DNA of 64,000 bases from positions 1-64,000 of the forward strand of contig JAVVEG010000005.1 of assembly GCA_032251455.1 (NCBI GenBank). Direction: 5' to 3'. A program made the position numbers and the translations under genes. Positions 25,773-33,965 of this stretch are shown piece after piece. How positions within the stretch are numbered: position 1 is the stretch's first letter; each line of letters opens with the position of its first letter. The notes below the pieces were generated by a model. That model was not told the DNA's origin. It searched no databases and saw nothing but the letters and a program-made list of their open reading frames with translations. This DNA comes from JAVVEG01 sp032251455. Lineage in GTDB: Bacteria > Pseudomonadota > Gammaproteobacteria > Pseudomonadales > Pseudohongiellaceae.

Positions 25773-27137
25773 ATGGCTATCGCAGTAGCACTGGTTCTAT
25801 TGGTGGTTGGTTCTTTGGTCTTTCATTTTGCCAGCCCCTGGTGGTTCACCCCGATTGCCTCCAATTGGAGCAGCGTTGATTTCACCATCAATCTTACCTT
25901 CGTGGTCACCGGTATCGTCTTTGTTGCCGTGAACCTGTTCATGGCGTACAGCATCTGGCGCTTCCGCCACAAAGAAGGACAGAAGGCGATCTATGAGCCC
26001 GAAAACGCCAAACTGGAGATTGGCCTGTCTGTCTTCACGGCGATCGGCGTCATTGCCATGCTGGCTCCGGGCCTGTTGGTCTGGGCCAGTTTTGTCACTG
26101 TGCCGGAAGAGGCCACCGAGTACGAGGTGGTGGGCCAGCAATGGCAGTGGAGCTTCCGTTACCCTGGCGCAGATGGCGTTCTTGGCACCGTCGATGTCTC
26201 GCATATCAGCGAAGTGAACCCCTTTGGCGTCAACCCGGAAGACCCCAATGGCCAGGATGATATTCTGGTCAAGAAGCCGGTGATGTATTTGCCGGTAGAC
26301 AAGCCCGTCAAGGCCTTGCTGCGCTCCAAGGACGTGCTGCACAACTACACCGTTCCGCAATTCCGCGTGAAGATGGACCTGGTGCCGGGCACGGTCTCCT
26401 ATCTCTGGTTCACCCCGACCGAAATCGGCAGCTATGACATCCTCTGCGAAGAGCTTTGCGGTATCGGCCATCATGTGATGCGCGGCACCGTCAATGTTGT
26501 CTCCGAATCCGATTACGAAGCCTGGCTGGCAGACCAACCCACTTTTGCCGAGACCTCGGCCATGGCTCTTGCGCGCAGTGATGTCAATGCCGGGGCCACC
26601 CTGTATGCCACCTGTGCCAGCTGTCATGGTGCTCAGGGGCAGGGCAATCCGGCGCTGAACGCACCCAAGCTCAATGGCCTGCAGCCCTGGTATATCAGCC
26701 GGCAGTTGAAGTACTACCAAGAAGGCATTCGCGGCGCCAATCCCGATGACACCTATGGCCAGATGATGGCCCCCATGGCTGGTATGCTGGCCGATGATAC
26801 CGCCATCAACAATGTGGCCGCCTATATTGCCAGCCTGCCGGAAACAGCCCCGACCACATCCATCACTGGCGATGCCGGCAATGGGCAGCGTATCTACAAT
26901 GCCAACTGCGCCGCCTGTCATGGCCGTGACGGCAGTGGCAGCTGGGCCACCGATGCGCCCAGCCTGATCGCGATGGAAGACTGGTACATGGCTGTGCAAT
27001 TGAATAATTTCAAAGCCGGCATCCGTGGCAACCATCGCGACGATGATTACGGTGAACAGATGGTTTCCATGGCCACTGCCATGCGCAACCAGCAACAACT
27101 TGAAGATGTACTCAGCTATATCAATTCTTTGCGCTAA
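25773..27137 (+). CDS. cytochrome c oxidase subunit II with two cytochrome c domains
   Basis: Subunit II of 454 residues, long for the family. Three hydrophobic segments (about 1-20, 38-62, 82-106), then the cupredoxin with the full CuA set: H190, C225, E227, C229, H233, M236. After it come two cytochrome c domains with CASCH at 281-285 and CAACH at 379-383. Electrons probably pass from the hemes to CuA without a separate soluble cytochrome step. The set resembles CoxM of the Bradyrhizobium coxMNOP operon. It is the first gene of a five-gene plus-strand operon. Confidence 0.92.
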   Translation: MAIAVALVLLVVGSLVFHFASPWWFTPIASNWSSVDFTINLTFVVTGIVFVAVNLFMAYSIWRFRHKEGQKAIYEPENAKLEIGLSVFTAIGVIAMLAPGLLVWASFVTVPEEATEYEVVGQQWQWSFRYPGADGVLGTVDVSHISEVNPFGVNPEDPNGQDDILVKKPVMYLPVDKPVKALLRSKDVLHNYTVPQFRVKMDLVPGTVSYLWFTPTEIGSYDILCEELCGIGHHVMRGTVNVVSESDYEAWLADQPTFAETSAMALARSDVNAGATLYATCASCHGAQGQGNPALNAPKLNGLQPWYISRQLKYYQEGIRGANPDDTYGQMMAPMAGMLADDTAINNVAAYIASLPETAPTTSITGDAGNGQRIYNANCAACHGRDGSGSWATDAPSLIAMEDWYMAVQLNNFKAGIRGNHRDDDYGEQMVSMATAMRNQQQLEDVLSYINSLR

Positions 27138-27157
27138 GGGTTCAGGAGGAAGTAGTC

Positions 27158-28915
27158 ATGGCATACGTTCCATTTGCAGATCAGGTACATGAACTTCATG
27201 ACCCGCACAGTTTTGTCACCAAGTACATCTGGAGCCAGGACCATAAGGTCATCGCCATCCAGTATGGCGGCACCGCCATTCTGGTAGGTCTGGTGGCCCT
27301 GGTGCTCTCGGGCATCATGCGCCTGCAGCTGGGTTTTCCCGACACCTTCTCACTGATCGATCCAGCGTTTTACTACCAGGCCGTGACCATGCACGGCATG
27401 ATCATGGTTATCTACCTGTTGACGGCGTTGTTCCTGGGTGGCTTCGGCAATTACCTGATCCCGTTGATGTGTGGTGCCAGGGATATGGTGTTCCCATTCC
27501 TGAACATGCTCAGCTTCTGGTTCTATCTGCTCTCGGTGATCATTCTGATGAGCAGCTTCTTTGTCACCGGCGGGCCTACCGGCGCCGGCTGGACCCTGTA
27601 TCCACCCCAGGCCATTACAGCTGGCACACCGGGCTCCGATATGGGCATCCTGCTGATGCTGGTTTCCCTGGGCGTGTTCATCGTGGCCTTCACCATGGGC
27701 GGCCTGAATTACGTCACCACTATTTTGCAGGCGCGTACCCGGGGCATGACCCTGATGCGCCTGCCCCTGTCCGTCTGGGGCATCTTTGTGGCCACGGTAC
27801 TCGGCCTGTTCGCTTTCCCGGCTCTGCTGGTCAGCGCCATCATGATGACCTTCGACCTGACCCTGGGCACCAGCTTCTTCATGCCTGCCGTCATGCAGGC
27901 CGGGGAGCAACTTGAATATAACGGGGGCAGCCCCATCCTGTTCCAGCACCTGTTCTGGTTCTTTGGTCACCCGGAAGTGTATATCGTTGCCCTGCCAGCC
28001 TTCGGTCTGGTCTCGGATGTGCTCAGCTGCCATGCCCGCAAGAATATCTTCGGCTATCGCATGATGGTCTGGGCGATCATTGCCATTGGCGGGCTCAGCT
28101 TCATCGTCTGGGCACACCATATGTATGTCAGCGGTATGAACCCGTACTTCGGCTTCTTCTTCGCCACCACCACCCTGATCATCGCGATTCCTACCGCGTT
28201 GAAGGTGTACAACTGGGTGCTGACCCTGTGGGAAGGCAATATTCGCCTGAATACGCCCATGCTGTTCGCCATCGGTTTCATCTTTACCTTTATCCATGGC
28301 GGGCTGACCGGACTGTTCCTGGGCAATGTGGTTATCGATCTGCCCCTGTCCGATACCTATTTCGTGGTGGCCCACTTCCATATGGTGATGGGCGTGTCTC
28401 CCATCCTGGTTCTGTTCGCAGCACTCTATCACTGGTATCCGAAGGTGACTGGCCGCATGTTCAATGAAACCCTCGGCAAGATCCATTTTTGGTGCACCTT
28501 CCTTGGCACCTATGCCATTTACCTGCCGATGCACTATCTTGGCTTCCTGGGTGTACCACGACGCTACTACGCCATGGGCAACACGGATTTCATTCCTGCC
28601 TCAGCCCAGGCCCTGAACGCCAACATCACCATTGCTGCGCTGTTTGTTGGTGTCATCCAGATTCTGTTCTTCATCAATATCTTCTGGAGCTTGCGCAACG
28701 GTGACAAAGCCGGGCCCAACCCCTGGGGAGCCACCAGCCTGGAATGGCAGACACCGGATACACCACCCAAGCATGGCAACTGGGGCAAGGAACTGCCTGG
28801 GGTCTATCGCTGGGCGTATGATTACAGTGTGCCTGGCTCCGAGGAAGATTTTATCCCCCAGAATGTGCCGGCTACGCAAAGCCCTTCTGTGGAAGAAGAG
28901 AACGAATCAGAATGA
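27158..28915 (+). CDS. ctaD: cytochrome c oxidase subunit I (coxN-like)
   Basis: Heme-copper oxidase subunit I of 585 residues, twelve or more helices. Heme a His is H79, the CuB His-Tyr pair is in HPEVY at 271-275, and further CuB His are H320 and H321. The pair for heme a3/a lies in VVAHFHMVMG. The HPEVY tyrosine places it in the A family. It follows subunit II by 20 bases with AGGAGGAAG before the ATG. It is clearly distinct from the second subunit I at 33966-35549. Confidence 0.96.
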   Translation: MAYVPFADQVHELHDPHSFVTKYIWSQDHKVIAIQYGGTAILVGLVALVLSGIMRLQLGFPDTFSLIDPAFYYQAVTMHGMIMVIYLLTALFLGGFGNYLIPLMCGARDMVFPFLNMLSFWFYLLSVIILMSSFFVTGGPTGAGWTLYPPQAITAGTPGSDMGILLMLVSLGVFIVAFTMGGLNYVTTILQARTRGMTLMRLPLSVWGIFVATVLGLFAFPALLVSAIMMTFDLTLGTSFFMPAVMQAGEQLEYNGGSPILFQHLFWFFGHPEVYIVALPAFGLVSDVLSCHARKNIFGYRMMVWAIIAIGGLSFIVWAHHMYVSGMNPYFGFFFATTTLIIAIPTALKVYNWVLTLWEGNIRLNTPMLFAIGFIFTFIHGGLTGLFLGNVVIDLPLSDTYFVVAHFHMVMGVSPILVLFAALYHWYPKVTGRMFNETLGKIHFWCTFLGTYAIYLPMHYLGFLGVPRRYYAMGNTDFIPASAQALNANITIAALFVGVIQILFFINIFWSLRNGDKAGPNPWGATSLEWQTPDTPPKHGNWGKELPGVYRWAYDYSVPGSEEDFIPQNVPATQSPSVEEENESE

Positions 28916-28953
28916 GCTGAGGCCATTCAGGGCATTACAGAGGAGTGGCCCGC

Positions 28954-29568
28954 ATGAGTATGTATAAACAGGTAACCAACAAACCCTGGGAAACCCAGGG
29001 ACTGCTGGGAGGGCTTGACCCCAGACCCAGCTTTGCCATGCCCAGCGAAAAACTGGCATTGTTTTTTTTCATGGCAGTGGTCTGCGTTCTGTTCTCCCTG
29101 TTCACGGTCACCTACTACCTGCGCATGGAACTGGGGGACTGGATTCCCGTCAACAAACCTGGACTGCTGTGGCTGAATACTGGCCTGCTGGTTCTCAGCA
29201 GTGTCTTTTTCCAGTTTTCACGGGCTGCCAGCAAGGCGGGCTCCCTGGCCAGGACACGGACCCTGTTCCTTGTCGGCGGGATGCTGGCGCTGGCGTTTAT
29301 TGCCGGTCAGGTCATGGCCTGGCAACAGTTGTCCACACAAGGTTATTTCCTGGCCAGCAACCCGGCCAATGCCTTTTTCTACCTGATGACTGGCCTGCAC
29401 ATTGCTCACCTGTTGGGCGGGCTCTGGGTTTGGAGCCGGGCGGTCCTGGCCATGTTGCGCACCGAAGATATTCCGCAGCAGGCACTGCGCATCGAGCTGT
29501 GCACATTGTATTGGCATTTCCTGTTACTGATATGGATTGCCCTGTTTGCCATGCTGGCAAACACCTGA
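28954..29568 (+). CDS. cytochrome c oxidase subunit III-like protein (coxO-like)
   Basis: Membrane protein of 204 residues with about five helices and subunit III signatures in FFYLMTGLHIAHLLGGLWVW and LYWHFLLLIWIALF. It is the first of two subunit III-like genes in this operon, the arrangement known as coxO/coxP. The start at ATG 28954 has AGGAG eight bases upstream; the GTG at 28945 is less likely. Confidence 0.85.
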   Translation: MSMYKQVTNKPWETQGLLGGLDPRPSFAMPSEKLALFFFMAVVCVLFSLFTVTYYLRMELGDWIPVNKPGLLWLNTGLLVLSSVFFQFSRAASKAGSLARTRTLFLVGGMLALAFIAGQVMAWQQLSTQGYFLASNPANAFFYLMTGLHIAHLLGGLWVWSRAVLAMLRTEDIPQQALRIELCTLYWHFLLLIWIALFAMLANT

Positions 29569-29621
29569 ACCACACGCGTTGAAATTCAAGCATTCTGGCT
29601 GATAACAAGGGAACCTGGAGT

Positions 29622-30302
29622 ATGAGTGAGAACATCGCAGCAAATCCCGGAACAAGGGATGGCGTAACCGGCATGGTAGATGACTGGTCTGCCGACAAAC
29701 AGGCTTATCATGTGCCGTGGGGCAAGGCCATGATGTGGATATTCCTGGTCAGTGATACCTTCATTTTCTCCTGCTTCCTGGTGGGATACATGACGGTACG
29801 CATGACCACCACCGAACCCTGGCCATTTGCCAGTGAAGTCTTCGCGCTATCGTTGTTCGGCAGCGATCCTATCCCACTGATTCTGATCGCCATCATGACC
29901 TTCATCCTCATCACCAGCAGTGGCACCATGGCGCTGGCGGTCAATTATGGCTATCGCCGCGACCGTAAAAAGACGGTGTACCTGATGTTGGCAACAGCGG
30001 CTCTGGGAGCTTCGTTCGTGGGTATGCAGGCCTTCGAGTGGACCAAGCTGATTTCAGAAGGAGTCAGGCCCTGGGGCAATCCGATGGGCGCACCGCAATT
30101 TGGTTCTGTCTTTTTCATGGTGACCGGGTTCCACGGCCTGCACGTGACTGCCGGGGTCATCTACCTGTCGATCATTGCCCGCAAGGTGGCGCGCGGTGAT
30201 TACGAGAAAAAGGGGTATGAGATAGTCGAGATCACTGGCCTGTACTGGCACTTTGTGGATCTTGTCTGGGTATTCATTTTTGCATTTTTCTATCTTTGGT
30301 AA
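29622..30302 (+). CDS. ctaE: cytochrome c oxidase subunit III (coxP-like)
   Basis: Subunit III of 226 residues with helices and conserved stretches WGKAMMWIFLVSDTFIFSCF, FFMVTGFHGLHVTAGV and GLYWHFVDLVWVFIF. It is closer to classical CtaE than its upstream neighbour. It lies 53 bases after it and 12 bases before the subunit IV gene. Confidence 0.92.
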   Translation: MSENIAANPGTRDGVTGMVDDWSADKQAYHVPWGKAMMWIFLVSDTFIFSCFLVGYMTVRMTTTEPWPFASEVFALSLFGSDPIPLILIAIMTFILITSSGTMALAVNYGYRRDRKKTVYLMLATAALGASFVGMQAFEWTKLISEGVRPWGNPMGAPQFGSVFFMVTGFHGLHVTAGVIYLSIIARKVARGDYEKKGYEIVEITGLYWHFVDLVWVFIFAFFYLW

Positions 30303-30314
30303 GGAGTGCTGCCG

Positions 30315-30683
30315 ATGTCTGCTGAAGCTGGCCAACAACATCCGCTGGGTATCTATCTCAAAATCTGGATCTTGCTGTTCGTCCTGAGCACCATGAGCTA
30401 TATGGTTGATTACATCAACCTGCAGGGCTATCTGCGCTGGACGCTGATCATCATTTTCATGCTGTTGAAGGCCGGTTTTATCATTGCCATCTTCATGCAC
30501 GTGATGTGGGAACGCATGGCCCTGATCTTCACCATCCTGGGACCACCGATGGTTCTACTGGTGTTGATTATGTTCATGGCAGTTGAAGGGGATTACACCT
30601 TCTTCTCGCGTGTTGAATTTTTTGGCCACGATGCCAATGCGGTACCAACCTCCCTGCACAGTGAAGCTGCCGCTCATGACTGA
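30315..30683 (+). CDS. cytochrome c oxidase subunit IV, prokaryotic type
   Basis: Small membrane protein of 122 residues with three hydrophobic segments (about 16-33, 41-65, 72-92). KAGFIIAIFMHVMWER is the usual core of prokaryotic subunit IV (CtaF/CyoD-like). The start at ATG 30315 has AAGGAG eight bases upstream. It ends the operon 13 bases from the convergent gene. Confidence 0.85.
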   Translation: MSAEAGQQHPLGIYLKIWILLFVLSTMSYMVDYINLQGYLRWTLIIIFMLLKAGFIIAIFMHVMWERMALIFTILGPPMVLLVLIMFMAVEGDYTFFSRVEFFGHDANAVPTSLHSEAAAHD

Positions 30684-30696
30684 GCGGCAATGCCGA

Positions 30697-31347
30697 TCAC
30701 CCCAGACTTGAGTATTTCAACAGCCGGTCCAGATCAGCCTTGATCTGTTCATGGCTGTGCTGGTCGGTGTAATACATCATGACATTGCCCACCGGGTCTA
30801 CCAGAAAGACGTAGTTGTTGTTTTCCAGGTCAATTTCCACACCAGCCTGCTGCAAATTGGCCCGAATATTCTCCTGACTGGCAAAAGCCAGGCCCATGCT
30901 TTGATACTGCTCCCGCAACAAGCTGCGTTGCTGGGGGCTGATGGCCTGCTCATCGACATGCAGGTAATAGCGCCGAACCCGGGGTATGTTCTTGCCCAGC
31001 GTGATATGCAGTTGCTTGAGATAATGGATTCGTTGTTGGCATTCCTCCGCACAGGTTTGTGCGCTCAGGTAGATCATCAACCAGGGCCGGGGCTGATACT
31101 CTTCCGCCTGAATACCTTCGATCATTTCCTCGAAACGTCGAAACTGCGGATCACCTTCTTCATCGCGCATTTCCAGCGCCGTGATATCCGCTGGGGGCTG
31201 GATCAGCACGCCATTGTTCACCGTGCCACCCATGCTGCCGGAATTGAGCGCGGCATTGAATGAAATCGTGGCAACGGACACCGGCAGGGCAGTAATCAGC
31301 AGCAGGAAGCTCAGTTTCAATTTGCTTTTCAGTTCAGGACGCATCAT
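30697..31347 (-). CDS. membrane-anchored thioredoxin-like protein of the oxidase cluster
   Basis: Protein of 216 residues with one N-terminal helix (about 11-34) and a thioredoxin-like periplasmic domain. It contains a C-x3-C pair (TCAEEC, C99 and C103) placed like the copper site of SCO proteins. It matches the hypothetical gene that follows surf1 in Pseudomonas oxidase clusters (PA0111 position). Two adjacent ATG (31347, 31344) overlap the surf1 stop. A role in CuA or disulfide handling during oxidase assembly is inference. Confidence 0.7.
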   Translation of the reverse strand: MMRPELKSKLKLSFLLLITALPVSVATISFNAALNSGSMGGTVNNGVLIQPPADITALEMRDEEGDPQFRRFEEMIEGIQAEEYQPRPWLMIYLSAQTCAEECQQRIHYLKQLHITLGKNIPRVRRYYLHVDEQAISPQQRSLLREQYQSMGLAFASQENIRANLQQAGVEIDLENNNYVFLVDPVGNVMMYYTDQHSHEQIKADLDRLLKYSSLG

Positions 31348-32077
31348 TGGTTTTCCGTTCTGTGCCAAAACAACTGGTGATGAATAAAAGCAGCAATACG
31401 GCTGCCATGGCAAACCATTGCACGGCATAGGCCCGGTGTTTTTCCGGCATCATGTTCAGCAAGGGCCAGTTGGGCTGCAACAAGCCCGCAGAACCCTCTG
31501 CCAACCTGAGCGTGTAGGGAAACACGGTTTCTTCTTGCAGCTGGGCTGCCATCCATGCCACCTCGGCAGTCTGCACCAATCGTGGCCAGCTGTTTTCTGC
31601 CTCGTCGTCTTCATGACCCAGCATAAAGGCTGGCGCTGTCGGCACATAAACTGTGGCCGTTACCTGCTGTTCGCCGTTCACTGGCGCAGGGACAGGCAAT
31701 TCCTCCCGGTTTGCACCCGCCGGTAGCCAGCCCCTGTTGATCAGCACGGTTTGCGCTGCCGCACCGCTGTTCATACTGAATGGCATGATGACCTCAAACC
31801 CGACCCTGCTGGCATGAATCCGGTTATCGAGCAGAAAATAGCGCGCATTATCAAACTGGCCACGCAGTACCACCTTCCGATAGGCCAGCTCATTGCTGTC
31901 GTCAGGATCAAGCTCGACCAGGGCAACCGGTTCATCCTGAAGACGACGATCAAACACCGCCTGCAGCTCACGTTTTTCCTGCTCACGGTCCAATTGCCAG
32001 AACCCCAATAACAGCAACAGTGGCAGCAGGGCAAAAGTGAACAGGGCGATTTTCCAGTTCAGTCTGAAACTCAACAT
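31334..32077 (-). CDS. surf1: SURF1 family oxidase assembly protein
   Basis: SURF1-family protein of 247 residues with two helices at the ends (about 10-28 and 220-238) and a periplasmic domain between. Signatures are LGFWQLDREQEK, LLDNRIHASRVGFEV and LINRGWLPAG. SURF1 helps load heme A into subunit I. It overlaps the downstream thioredoxin-like gene. Confidence 0.92.
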   Translation of the reverse strand: MLSFRLNWKIALFTFALLPLLLLLGFWQLDREQEKRELQAVFDRRLQDEPVALVELDPDDSNELAYRKVVLRGQFDNARYFLLDNRIHASRVGFEVIMPFSMNSGAAAQTVLINRGWLPAGANREELPVPAPVNGEQQVTATVYVPTAPAFMLGHEDDEAENSWPRLVQTAEVAWMAAQLQEETVFPYTLRLAEGSAGLLQPNWPLLNMMPEKHRAYAVQWFAMAAVLLLLFITSCFGTERKTNDAS

Positions 32078-32116
32078 TTGCTATGATCCGGTTTTCCAAT
32101 CTGTTCGGTACCTGAC

Positions 32117-32323
32117 ATGCTGAAAACAATTATAGTCCTGCTGCTTGCCGGAATCCTGACCAGCCTGATCCTGGGTTTTATTTTCTTCTATCAGGACAAG
32201 GGCCGCTCAAAACGTACCTTGTATGCCCTGGGGGTGCGGGTAACGCTGGCCGTTATTCTTATGGGATGTGTGGTCTATGGTCTGTTGACCGGAGAACTCA
32301 GCCTGCAGGCACCGTGGCTGTGA
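32117..32323 (+). CDS. DUF2909 twin transmembrane protein
   Basis: Protein of 68 residues with two membrane helices (about 3-24 and 42-60) joined by a basic loop (DKGRSKRT). It matches the twin-transmembrane DUF2909 family found beside surf1 in Pseudomonas-like oxidase clusters. It is divergent from surf1 with 39 bases between. Function unknown. No gene lies in the 88 bases after it. Confidence 0.8.
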   Translation: MLKTIIVLLLAGILTSLILGFIFFYQDKGRSKRTLYALGVRVTLAVILMGCVVYGLLTGELSLQAPWL

Positions 32324-32411
32324 GCGGGCAGGATGAATCGATCAGGCTGCAGGCAGTGCCGTCATTACACAAGCAGGCTGCCAGCAGACCCTTAGTTGCT
32401 GTTGCCAGACA

Positions 32412-33335
32412 TCACAGCAGATAAACGAAGACAAACAGGCCTACCCAGACCACATCCACAAAGTGCCAGTACCAGGAGGCAGCTTCAAAGCCGAAATGGT
32501 CGTCGGGTTTGAAGTGTCCCTTGATGGCGCGCAACAGAATCATGGCCAGCATAAAGGTGCCCAGCGTCACGTGAAAGCCATGGAACCCGGTCAGCAGGAA
32601 AAATGTCGAACCGTAGATGCCCGAATCCAGGGTGACGCCATAGTGATCATAGGCTTCGACATATTCCAGGCCCTGCAGGAACAGGAAGATTACACCCAGG
32701 GCCACTGTCACACTCAACCACTGGATCAGTCCCTTGCGGTTTTCAGCTTTCAGGGCGGTGTGGGCAAAATGCACGGTTACACTGGAAGTGATCAGGATAA
32801 CTGTATTCCAGAAGGGCAGGTAGCCGGCAAAAAAGCCCAGGCTCCATTCATGTACATCCAGACCTTCCTGCGGACCGACAAAGCGGGCAGCATCCGGGTT
32901 GCTCAACACCGGCCAGACTGCCTCGAACTCCGGCCATAACATCTCACCCGTTATGGCTTTATCGCCTTCGCCGCCCAGCCAGGGCACGACGAAGGTACGC
33001 ACATAGAACAGCGCGCCAAAAAAGGCGGCAAAGAACATCACCTCAGAAAAAATGAACCAGCCCATACCCCAGACGTAAGAGCGTTTAAGCTGATCACTGT
33101 TCATGCCGGCATGGTTTTCACGAATGACGGTGCTGAACCACTGGAACAGAACAAAGGCAAGCAGGGTAAAACCAATCAGCGCCGTCCAGGTGGAGGCGGA
33201 GGTGCTGCTGGCCTTGATATCATTGAGCACATTGCCCAGACCATAAACGGTCAGGAATAAGCCGATCGATGCGAAAAAAGGCAGTTTTGTCTGTTCAGGT
33301 ACGTAATAGGTTTCATGGGCGCTTGCGCTGGCCAT
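32412..33335 (-). CDS. ctaE: cytochrome c oxidase subunit III
   Basis: Classical subunit III of 307 residues with seven helices. It has YVWGMGWFIFSEVMFFAAFFGALFYVR and FLLTGFHGFHVTLGTFML, and ends in WHFVDVVWVGLFVFVYLL. The start at ATG 33335 has GGAG upstream; the longer frame covers the ctaG end and is not credible. It lies 31 bases after ctaG in the standard ctaC-ctaD-ctaG-ctaE order. Confidence 0.96.
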   Translation of the reverse strand: MASASAHETYYVPEQTKLPFFASIGLFLTVYGLGNVLNDIKASSTSASTWTALIGFTLLAFVLFQWFSTVIRENHAGMNSDQLKRSYVWGMGWFIFSEVMFFAAFFGALFYVRTFVVPWLGGEGDKAITGEMLWPEFEAVWPVLSNPDAARFVGPQEGLDVHEWSLGFFAGYLPFWNTVILITSSVTVHFAHTALKAENRKGLIQWLSVTVALGVIFLFLQGLEYVEAYDHYGVTLDSGIYGSTFFLLTGFHGFHVTLGTFMLAMILLRAIKGHFKPDDHFGFEAASWYWHFVDVVWVGLFVFVYLL

Positions 33336-33366
33336 TGTTGCTTTCTCCAAAGGTCTGAAACTTCTG

Positions 33367-33951
33367 TTATCTGTTGCTTGCGATTTCCTTGCCTGCCTTG
33401 CTGCTCGCGGTGATGTCGTAAAGCGAGTAGGACAAGGTGAGTTTGTTGATACGCTCAGAGATGGCTTCATCAACAAAGAAACGAATTGCCATATCCACTT
33501 CTTCACCTGGCTGCAACACCTGTTCCTGGAAGCAGAAACATTCCAGCTTGTTCAGATGTTGTGCTGCGGCATTGGGCGCAATGCTGGGAATGGCCTGACC
33601 AACCATGACCTTGTCGGTTGGATTGCGCGCCTTGTAGCTGATGACCCTGATTTCTCCGGGACTGACAGTGACCAATGGTTCATTGGGCCGGAACTCCCAC
33701 TGCATGCCGGCCGCATTCTGCGCCATGAACTGTACCTGGATACTGCGCGTCTGATTGACCACCAGCTCGGCTTCGGATGACTCGTAACGCCCGGCTGTTT
33801 TGCCGTTCAGACCGGTAATGTCACAGATCACATCATAAAGAGGCACCAGCGCAAAACCAAAGGCAAACATACCCACTACTGCCAGGGCCAGCTTTGCCGC
33901 CAGGCGTTTGTTGCCTGTGCTGATATTCTCCTGCCGGTTGTGATCGTTCAT
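33367..33951 (-). CDS. ctaG: cytochrome c oxidase assembly protein CtaG (Cox11)
   Basis: Copper chaperone of 194 residues that builds the CuB site of subunit I. One N-terminal helix (about 18-38) and the Cox11 copper motif ECFCFQEQVL. FALVPLYDVICDITGLNGKT is diagnostic. The start at 33951 gives the normal length. It lies between ctaD and ctaE. Confidence 0.96.
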   Translation of the reverse strand: MNDHNRQENISTGNKRLAAKLALAVVGMFAFGFALVPLYDVICDITGLNGKTAGRYESSEAELVVNQTRSIQVQFMAQNAAGMQWEFRPNEPLVTVSPGEIRVISYKARNPTDKVMVGQAIPSIAPNAAAQHLNKLECFCFQEQVLQPGEEVDMAIRFFVDEAISERINKLTLSYSLYDITASSKAGKEIASNR

Positions 33952-33965
33952 TGTCAGCTCCCGTT

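Noticed and set aside
25797..28534. Long minus-strand open frames opposite oxidase subunits II and I
   Set aside because: Gln/His/Gly-rich shadow translations without motifs; the plus-strand genes are certain.
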